From: a virus
IMG/VR virus record: IMGVR_UViG_3300050821_004051
Coordinates: 1 to 47,690 of that record
Direction: 5' to 3' (one strand)
Length of the DNA stretch: 47,690 bases
The notes under the pieces are model-generated. The model was not told the origin of the DNA. It ran no database searches and saw only the letters and a program-made list of their open reading frames with translations. This document shows positions 42,322 to 47,690 of this stretch, piece after piece. Position numbers and translations under genes: made by a program. Positions within the stretch are counted from its first letter, which is position 1; every line of letters begins with the position of its first letter.

Positions 42322-44087
42322 GCAGCGGCCGCCTGCGGGGCTTGGGTCGGCGAGGAGCCGAGCATTTGTTGCAGGGCATTCTGACCGCCGCCAACGTCAG
42401 TCTTCGAGAGGGTCGCAGCTCCTTGGGCCGCTGCAGAGCCGACCTGAAGCGCGGCCGCAGCTTGTTGTTGCTGAGCGCGGGCGGCACGGATTTGCATTAC
42501 GGCCTTGGTTGCCCGGAGGATTTTCGGGGGGACGTTCAGACGCTCCGCATACTCGTCGAGCATCTCGTCGGAGTCAACGTTGTCCCAGATCTCGGGGCTG
42601 ATGGACCCAGCGAGCGTCCCAGCGAAGGTAGCAAACCGCTCGATCGCAGTCGTCGCAGCGGCGCGTTGAACCTCCGCGAAGAGCGAGATATAGTTGATTA
42701 CGAGCGGACGACCCGCAATCTCGGGCGGCGGCGGAGGGAACAGCTTCCGACGGGACATGATTGCGTAGACACGCTTAATGATCCGATCAAGCTCACCTTC
42801 GGTTCGTTCAATAACAGGCCCGATTTGAATGAGCGTTTCAGACTGTCGAGCTTCAATCTCAGTTGCGCTTCGAACAGTGCCCAACTGCGAGATGCCAAGG
42901 AACAGGTCGTTGAAGAACACGCGCTGGACACGGCCCTGGACCTCCTTGATATCTTCGACCATCTCAGAGATGCGAGGCTCAACCTGATACGCGGGCTTGA
43001 AGCCTTCGGCCTGAGGATTGACGACGAAGGTGAGCCCGCCGGCGGTTATGTCCATCGGCTCGTTCTTCATCCCGACAGAGCCGATCATCGGGGGGCGGAC
43101 GAGCTTGTCGATGGCCTCGGCCTTACGGACTTGCTCAACTTGGAGCTGTCGGACAGCGGGATAGGCATCCATCGCGGGGGAGCGGCCATAGGGGTCATTT
43201 GCCGAGACGTCCCAGCGGAACGCAGCGAAGGGCTGCTCGTTATACCCACCTACCCGGAGGATGTGGGAACCTTGCTGGTTCCCCGCACCGGCAGACGAAC
43301 GCTCCCAATAAACCTCGCGGAATTTGAATTTCTGAGGAACGATCTGACCGATAGAGGCCCCAGCGATGTAGACGTCCTTATTCGGCTCGATCGCGTGGCA
43401 GACAACGACTTCTTGTTCCTGGCTCGAGGCAGACCGAGCCGCGGTCTTGGCGCTCTCGCTCAGCGCGTCCATGCCGAACTCTTTGACAAGCTCGGAGATC
43501 GTATAGGTGTACTCCCGGTAGAGCGTATCGACCTCGAGGAAGTTGTCGAGGGCAAAGAAATACTCCCCGGCCTCCGGAACGTAACAAGATATGATCCGAG
43601 TCGGATGCTCGTAGATAATCATCGGCGCGGAGCCGAAAACCACGTCGTCATGATAGGCTTGACCGAGCATCTGATAGATATTCGACCCAGCCATGACCTC
43701 GAGCATCCGCTCGGTGCAGGTATCGAGCCAGGTCCGGGCAGGGCCCTCTTCGAGCTCATCCTCATCGGCGAGGGCAAGGCCAAACCAGGGCTTCGTCGGA
43801 GACGTCAAGCCGCTCAGGAGGCCCGTGTAGAGGATACGAGCGGCGAGCACGCCAGTCTCATCCTTGATCGATTGGTTGAGCGGCGCACCGCGGTTGTACT
43901 GGTTAGGGGTGACGAACCAGCGGTAGCGGCGGGGCAGGAACATCTCGGCGAGCTGGGCCCAATTAGCCCACCATGAGATACGGTATCCCCTCATTGTTTC
44001 GAGCCGCGCGGAGCAGTACTGCTGCAAGCCAACGAGCTTGTTCTTGCCCTCAGGCGTAGCCGCTAGCTTGCGGAGGTCAAGCGCCAC
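42318..44087 (-). CDS. Portal (head-to-tail connector) protein (589 aa)
   Basis: Forms the dodecameric DNA channel at the capsid vertex. Matches the T7-type connector family: PRRYRWFVTPNQYNRGAPLN, ARILYTGLLSGLTSPTKPWF, EYFFALDNFLEVDTLYREY and a C-terminal Ala/Gln-rich barrel tail. GTG 44087 with GGGAGAGG upstream is chosen over a longer frame starting at 44150 that would absorb the small membrane gene. Length near T7 gp8 (536). Confidence 0.92.
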   Translation of the reverse strand: MALDLRKLAATPEGKNKLVGLQQYCSARLETMRGYRISWWANWAQLAEMFLPRRYRWFVTPNQYNRGAPLNQSIKDETGVLAARILYTGLLSGLTSPTKPWFGLALADEDELEEGPARTWLDTCTERMLEVMAGSNIYQMLGQAYHDDVVFGSAPMIIYEHPTRIISCYVPEAGEYFFALDNFLEVDTLYREYTYTISELVKEFGMDALSESAKTAARSASSQEQEVVVCHAIEPNKDVYIAGASIGQIVPQKFKFREVYWERSSAGAGNQQGSHILRVGGYNEQPFAAFRWDVSANDPYGRSPAMDAYPAVRQLQVEQVRKAEAIDKLVRPPMIGSVGMKNEPMDITAGGLTFVVNPQAEGFKPAYQVEPRISEMVEDIKEVQGRVQRVFFNDLFLGISQLGTVRSATEIEARQSETLIQIGPVIERTEGELDRIIKRVYAIMSRRKLFPPPPPEIAGRPLVINYISLFAEVQRAAATTAIERFATFAGTLAGSISPEIWDNVDSDEMLDEYAERLNVPPKILRATKAVMQIRAARAQQQQAAAALQVGSAAAQGAATLSKTDVGGGQNALQQMLGSSPTQAPQAAAA

Positions 44088-44184
44088 GGCCTCTCCCTTC
44101 CTGCCAGACACCGTAGAACACAATCCCCACAAACATGAGGACTGCGCCAAGGAGAAGGCCGGCTATGAAGGCTGCGAGGATCAT
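44077..44184 (-). CDS. 35-residue membrane micro-protein
   Basis: ATG 44184 is in an ATGA overlap with the previous gene; its end overlaps the portal start by 11 nt. Almost all of it is one transmembrane helix (LAAFIAGLLLGAVLMFVGIV) plus a short basic tail. Could be a holin-like pinhole peptide or a coupling leader for the portal; undetermined. Confidence 0.6.
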   Translation of the reverse strand: MILAAFIAGLLLGAVLMFVGIVFYGVWQEGRGRGA

Positions 44185-44540
44185 CCGCCTAACAAGGTTT
44201 TGTATCCGCCGCTCGGAGCGGAGAAGGAGCCGGTGGCTGTGCCGCCAAGGACAGAGCCTGGGGAGATGGCTGCGAGGGCGGAATTGGTGCCGCCTCGGGC
44301 ATTGCCGATACTTGGTAAAGTTGGAACCTGCGGGACTGAGGGAGGTTTCGGATTGGAAACGAGGGACTTGATCCCGGTGGCGAGACCGAGACCGGCAGAC
44401 GCGGCGCCGAGAGCAGTTGAGGCGGCGCTCCCACCAAGGATTGAGGCCGTGACACCTGATGCCGCCGCGGTCGCACCTGCAGCAGCTCCGGCTCCGGAGA
44501 GCCCTGCGGCCAGCGCCGCGAGGGGAGGAATGAAGCCCAT
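44181..44540 (-). CDS. Ala/Gly-rich small head-region protein (119 aa)
   Basis: TGATG overlap with the terminase stop. Very rich in Ala, Gly and Ser (LAAGLSGAGAAAGATAAASG), likely membrane-associated or disordered. Resembles short structural proteins found between terminase and portal in BPP-1-like phages. Function not recognised. Confidence 0.6.
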   Translation of the reverse strand: MGFIPPLAALAAGLSGAGAAAGATAAASGVTASILGGSAASTALGAASAGLGLATGIKSLVSNPKPPSVPQVPTLPSIGNARGGTNSALAAISPGSVLGGTATGSFSAPSGGYKTLLGG

Positions 44541-46156
44541 CAGTTGAACCTCGTTGGATCGCCACCAAACTGGGAATAGACCATCGGTCGGGAGGGTGCG
44601 CGGTAGCCCGGCATAGCCTCGTCGCCAAGAGGGTCATAATCGACTTTCATCTTCCCGGCGCCAGCGCTCTCGTTCCGCTTCGAGACAGGGTACGCGAATG
44701 TCAACGCGAGAGCGTCACCCCAGTCGGGGGAATCTTTGCCGATCGACCTCATGTCCTCTTTAGACATCAGTTGAATTTCTTGTTTCTTGTTGTAGTGATA
44801 CTCGATGGAGATAAGCTGATCCGACAGATCACCCGAGGGGTCAACGCATCCGCCGGATGAGAGCCAATCACGCAACATGACGAACATCTCTGCCCGTTTA
44901 TTTGCAACCAAGGTTCCTGCAGGGTTTTGTGAGGCAGGGACCCCGAAATTGACAGGGATAACGCTGTGGCCAAGCCGGCGGAGGAAGTCAACCACACCAC
45001 CACCAACACCTCCTTCATCGATGAAGACCGCATCAGGGGAGAATTGAGAGATCAGCGCCGCAATTCGATCAGCCGTCTGATCCACAGGCAGATTACGCCA
45101 GCGGGCAGCGGGCATTGTGCGAGCGTCTCGGCCGCGGCGGAATTGCGCGACTGTCTCGTTGTTGCCGAAACGCGCGATATCAACGCCCAGGATGAGGGGC
45201 TCCCAATGGAACGACTGCACCTCTCGCACGCCGGCAGTCTGGATAATCTCGAGCGGGATGAGCTGGGTTGTGGAGGCATTGGGGAATTCGCCGAGGACAC
45301 GGATGCGGTAGAAGTCGCTCTCCTCGCCCCAGGACGAGCGCCACTTGCGATACAAGGATTTATTAGAGAGCGCTGAGTCCCAGCCGTTGACCTTGTAGCA
45401 ATGCCATGTACCGTAGGGGTTTGGCTCGCGGGAGCGGCCGGGGGACTCCCAATAATCCGCCCCGAATTTATCCCAACAGTCCCTGAAGCGACCTGCGTTC
45501 CGCGTAGGGTTCCCTGCGACGATCCAGATGATCTGAGTGTTCATATCCGTCGTGGCGCCGTCGAGGACTTCCCAGATCACATCATCAATCGCGGAGGCCT
45601 CATCGCAGAGCACCATGATCCGCTTGCCGTAGTTGTGGAGGCCAGCAAATGCCTCTGGGTTCTCCGCAGACCAGGGGATGGCGTCTATACGCCAGGTCTT
45701 TTCGTGGACCGGATCAGCGGAGAAGATCGCGGTGGCGGTCACTTTGAAGAGATGCCGGCAGATGGAAAGCCGATGCCATTTGGCCAGCTCTCCCCAAAGG
45801 ACCCGCATGAGCTGCTCTTTGGTATTCGCGGTGACGCGGCCTCGAGTGTCGGACTTAGTCGCTATGCCCCACATGATGAGCCAGGAGAAGAGCGCAGACT
45901 TCCCTACCCCGTGGCCGGAGCGGATAGCGATCTGCCAGAGGAACTCAAACGCGGCCGCAAGGTCCGTCTTGCCGGAGAGGAGTCCCTCTTGAAGGTCCCA
46001 GAGGACCCGCTTCTGCCATTCGTCCGGGCCGGTCAGTTCGGATAGTTCCGACCCAGCCTCTCCCCAAGGAAACGCTCCATAGACGAAGTCGTAGGGGCGT
46101 AGCTCCCACTCGGCGAGCTGGTCGAAGAGCAGGTCCTCAGCGCTCGCCGTCTGCAC
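44540..46156 (-). CDS. terL: Terminase large subunit (538 aa)
   Basis: DNA-packaging ATPase and nuclease. Walker A SGHGVGKS at residues 80-87, Walker B IMVLCDEASAID near 185, C-motif-like WIVAGNPTRN, then an RNase H-like nuclease with ILGVDIARFG (first Asp), DAVFIDEGGVGGG (second acid) and DWGDALALTFA (last Asp). GTG start after GGGGGGAC, overlapping the small subunit gene by 20 nt. Cutting mode (cos or headful) cannot be decided. Confidence 0.93.
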   Translation of the reverse strand: MQTASAEDLLFDQLAEWELRPYDFVYGAFPWGEAGSELSELTGPDEWQKRVLWDLQEGLLSGKTDLAAAFEFLWQIAIRSGHGVGKSALFSWLIMWGIATKSDTRGRVTANTKEQLMRVLWGELAKWHRLSICRHLFKVTATAIFSADPVHEKTWRIDAIPWSAENPEAFAGLHNYGKRIMVLCDEASAIDDVIWEVLDGATTDMNTQIIWIVAGNPTRNAGRFRDCWDKFGADYWESPGRSREPNPYGTWHCYKVNGWDSALSNKSLYRKWRSSWGEESDFYRIRVLGEFPNASTTQLIPLEIIQTAGVREVQSFHWEPLILGVDIARFGNNETVAQFRRGRDARTMPAARWRNLPVDQTADRIAALISQFSPDAVFIDEGGVGGGVVDFLRRLGHSVIPVNFGVPASQNPAGTLVANKRAEMFVMLRDWLSSGGCVDPSGDLSDQLISIEYHYNKKQEIQLMSKEDMRSIGKDSPDWGDALALTFAYPVSKRNESAGAGKMKVDYDPLGDEAMPGYRAPSRPMVYSQFGGDPTRFN

Positions 46157-46757
46157 CGTCGTCCCCCCTGACTTCGCTGAAGTCAGCGTCTAGGATCGGC
46201 GCCGGTGGCGCTATTGCGGCGAGGCGAGCTCGGGCCTGGCTCAGTCTCGTTCCCAGCTCTACGTTGACCTGAGTATTGACCGAGCGAGCGATCGGCGCAT
46301 GGCCGGTTCGATCTGCGAGGGTCTTGACCGCGGCGAGGTTCTGGTCGAAGGTTGCAGGGTTCTCCTCATCCTCGAGGATATCCTGGAGGTTCTCGAGCGC
46401 GGTCAGAGTGACGGTTGAGGCCCGACGCTGGAACTCCGCGAGCTGCACGTTTTCATGCTCGCGATAGAGCTCGAGGAGCTCTTGGAAAGTGGGATCACCT
46501 TTGAGGATCGAAATCCTCGAGGGATCGTACCCCGTGATCGCCGATGCCTCAGCATTCGACATGCCCTGCGCGAGACACCGTGCGAGCTGATGATGCCGGT
46601 CGCGCAGCCGCTTAATCGTGGAGGGCTGAACCGAGCGTTCAGTTGCGAGCAACGCGATATCCGCTGCCCCGATATCCCGAACATAGTCCACCGATAAGCC
46701 CTTGGGAGCCCTCCCGGCGAGCCGGGGCGTCATATCGAGCTGGTCCACGACCGACAT
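46137..46757 (-). CDS. terS: Terminase small subunit (206 aa)
   Basis: DNA-recognition subunit. A helix-turn-helix is visible at about residues 55-85 (LAQGMSNAEASAITGYDPSRIS), followed by coiled-coil helices (FQELLELYREHENVQLAEFQ) and an acidic tail. Directly upstream of terL. The start codon lies 6 nt beyond a strong -10 box, so the mRNA may be leaderless (see promoter). Confidence 0.75.
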   Translation of the reverse strand: MSVVDQLDMTPRLAGRAPKGLSVDYVRDIGAADIALLATERSVQPSTIKRLRDRHHQLARCLAQGMSNAEASAITGYDPSRISILKGDPTFQELLELYREHENVQLAEFQRRASTVTLTALENLQDILEDEENPATFDQNLAAVKTLADRTGHAPIARSVNTQVNVELGTRLSQARARLAAIAPPAPILDADFSEVRGDDGADGER

Positions 46758-46763
46758 ACGAGC

Positions 46764-46815
46764 ATTTTACCACACGGCTGAGGCGTGTCAAGAGCGCTAC
46801 CCAAAAATATTTTTT
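46764..46815 (-). promoter_or_regulatory. Strong late promoter with UP-like element
   Basis: On the minus strand: A/T tract at 46803-46815, TTGACA at 46786-46791, 16-nt spacer, TAAAAT at 46764-46769, then 6 nt to the ATG at 46757. The start point should coincide with the start codon. It is the only strong promoter seen for the whole late operon. Confidence 0.8.
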
Positions 46816-46948
46816 GAGGTCGAAGGGGGGTCTCAATGGTTTTTGGGGCTCGTTCTGCTGAACGCTTGGCGCGCGATGGCGGGGGGATGCGGCGAAAGCC
46901 GGGTGGCCCGCTTCGCAAAGAGAGACCAACGGTCATCAGGCATGAGAA

Positions 46949-46977
46949 AACCCCCAGGCGTGTGATGCCTGGGGGTT
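46949..46977 (-). terminator. Intrinsic terminator after the right-end gene
   Basis: Perfect 11-bp stem AACCCCCAGGC / GCCTGGGGGTT with a 7-nt loop, followed on the minus strand by TTTTCTC. It insulates the right-end gene from the late operon. Between it and the late promoter (46816-46948) I see no gene. Confidence 0.88.
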
Positions 46978-47003
46978 GGGCCGTCTCAATGATGATCGAT
47001 TGA

Positions 47004-47465
47004 TCAATCGTTGTCAAGCCCTTCGAGGTCAACGTCGATGGACAGGTCCTTAGTCGCCGTCACGTTGGCCTGCGCAGTCGCCGTGATGGACTCGTTCTTG
47101 GCGATCAACTCCTTCGCCAATTCGCGGACCTTCGTCGCGCCGACATCCTTGACCTTAAGACCTTTGGCCTTGAGAGCCTTTTCGACCATGCCGGTTGCGA
47201 TGCGGATGGCTTCGGCCTTCACTGGATCGGACTCACGGTTCGGCGACGCACGGAGCACGCCGTTGGCGAGGTTATCGATCCGCTTTTGAACGAGCGGCAT
47301 GATCTCCGACTCGTCCTTGGCCGGCGCAGCGGCATCGTTCAGCAACTGCTGGAAGCCGTAGGCGAAGATCTTTTCAATCGACGCGAGCGGCCAGTCCGCG
47401 ATTGCGACCGTGACGGATTGTTTACGAACGGCAGCGGTCATTTCCGCTGGGATTTGGTATTGCAT
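47004..47465 (-). CDS. Right-end paralog of the early protein at 7196 (153 aa)
   Basis: The start is ATG 47465, with GGAG upstream and within a leader of about 30 nt; a longer frame to 47504 would begin inside the -10 box. The C-terminal half (SDPVKAEAIRIATGMVEKAL, LAKELIAKNESI) aligns with the protein at 7196-7756, so both belong to one family. Acidic C-terminus (DVDLEGLDND). The gene is a single-gene unit with its own promoter and terminator, a sign of high expression. Function unknown. Confidence 0.78.
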   Translation of the reverse strand: MQYQIPAEMTAAVRKQSVTVAIADWPLASIEKIFAYGFQQLLNDAAAPAKDESEIMPLVQKRIDNLANGVLRASPNRESDPVKAEAIRIATGMVEKALKAKGLKVKDVGATKVRELAKELIAKNESITATAQANVTATKDLSIDVDLEGLDND

Positions 47466-47502
47466 GGTGATGACTCCAATCGCCGGGATTGGCGATAACC
47501 CC

Positions 47503-47530
47503 ACAATACACCTCGGCGCGGACGAGTCAA
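47503..47530 (-). promoter_or_regulatory. sigma70-type promoter of the right-end gene
   Basis: On the minus strand TTGACT (47525-47530), 16-nt spacer, TATTGT (47503-47508). Predicted start near 47496. Confidence 0.75.
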
Positions 47531-47620
47531 TCGTTATTTTGCGCCGTCGCCAAAACCCCGTCCGCAGCCGCAGCCAACGCTGGAGCCATAGCCAATGTTG
47601 CGTCCATAGCAGATCATGGC

Positions 47621-47642
47621 CACTCGTTGATAGAGCCCCCCC
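47621..47642 (+). repeat. Partial hairpin-repeat element, copy 5
   Basis: CACTCGTTGATAGAGCCCCC keeps the right arm and a degenerate core of the repeat element. If the ends join, it lies about 100 nt before copy 1 on the same strand, with the T tract between them. Confidence 0.5.
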
Positions 47643-47649
47643 TTACCCT

Positions 47650-47690
47650 CGGTTTGCCCTCTCCAGTTTTTTTTTTTTTTTTTTTTCAAT
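47650..47690. repeat. Right copy of terminal direct repeat with 20-T tract
   Basis: Matches positions 4-44 with two differences; the tract is 20 uninterrupted T at 47667-47686, then CAAT. The region 47531-47620 before it holds no gene or motif that I can support. Confidence 0.8.

Noticed and set aside
42342-43976. A 544-codon plus-strand open frame opposite the portal gene
   Set aside because: It mirrors the GC-rich codon use of the portal on the other strand, has no ribosome site or recognisable motif, and would lie entirely antisense to an essential gene.
1-47690. Lysogeny genes (integrase, repressor, excisionase) and tRNA genes
   Set aside because: None can be supported from the proteins or structures visible; the winged-helix protein alone does not indicate lysogeny.

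Overview
The window looks like an essentially complete genome of a virulent, short-tailed (podovirus-type) dsDNA phage. It has a T7-style set of tail-tube and internal-virion proteins, a capsid module resembling Bordetella phage BPP-1 (capsid, Bbp16-like cement, scaffold, Bbp19-like protein), its own replication genes, and no visible integrase, repressor, reverse transcriptase, tRNA or RNA polymerase gene. The base composition is moderately GC-rich, and several small proteins resemble families common in alphaproteobacterial (Hyphomicrobiales) phages, so an alphaproteobacterial host is my inference. The first and last ~41 bases are a near-identical direct repeat ending in a ~20-nt T tract, so the contig probably closes on itself.

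Layout: two convergent transcription blocks meet at a hairpin terminator near 17.86 kb. The plus-strand early/middle block (111-17846) starts with about 30 small, tightly overlapping genes of mostly unknown function (0.1-8.8 kb). Among them are a UvrD-like helicase, a DUF3846-like protein, a Phage-ABA-sandwich-like protein and a winged-helix protein. A replication and recombination set follows (8.8-17.8 kb): a Cas4/RecB-type nuclease, a glycosyltransferase-like protein, a Sak4-like RecA ATPase with an SSB-like partner, a ParB-methyltransferase fusion, a uracil-DNA glycosylase fused to a 3'-5' exonuclease, a family-A polymerase, and a helicase-like ATPase.

The minus-strand late block runs from 46757 down to 17900: small and large terminase, portal, Bbp19-like protein, scaffold, capsid, cement, then a cluster of exported-looking repeat or glycine-rich proteins and small membrane proteins (39.2-34.9 kb). 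Then come tail tubular A and B, gp13/gp14-like proteins, a lytic transglycosylase virion protein, a 1795-residue internal virion protein carrying an ADP-ribosyltransferase-like domain, the tail fibre, another secreted glycine-rich protein, an M15-type endolysin and two small terminal genes. Nearly all genes overlap by ATGA or TGATG junctions, implying translational coupling within two long operons.

The most unusual features are: (1) two paralogous proteins of unknown function at opposite ends of the genome, each behind its own strong sigma70-type promoter and followed by a strong hairpin; (2) a repeated hairpin element with a CAC-S-GTG core and C-rich arm in four to five intergenic places, always oriented with local transcription; (3) six Sec-type signal peptides in the virion operon; (4) a family-A polymerase split inside its exonuclease domain, with a His at the position equivalent to E. 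coli Phe762; (5) a toxin-like ADP-ribosyltransferase domain inside the giant ejected protein; and (6) a terminase promoter whose start point coincides with the start codon.
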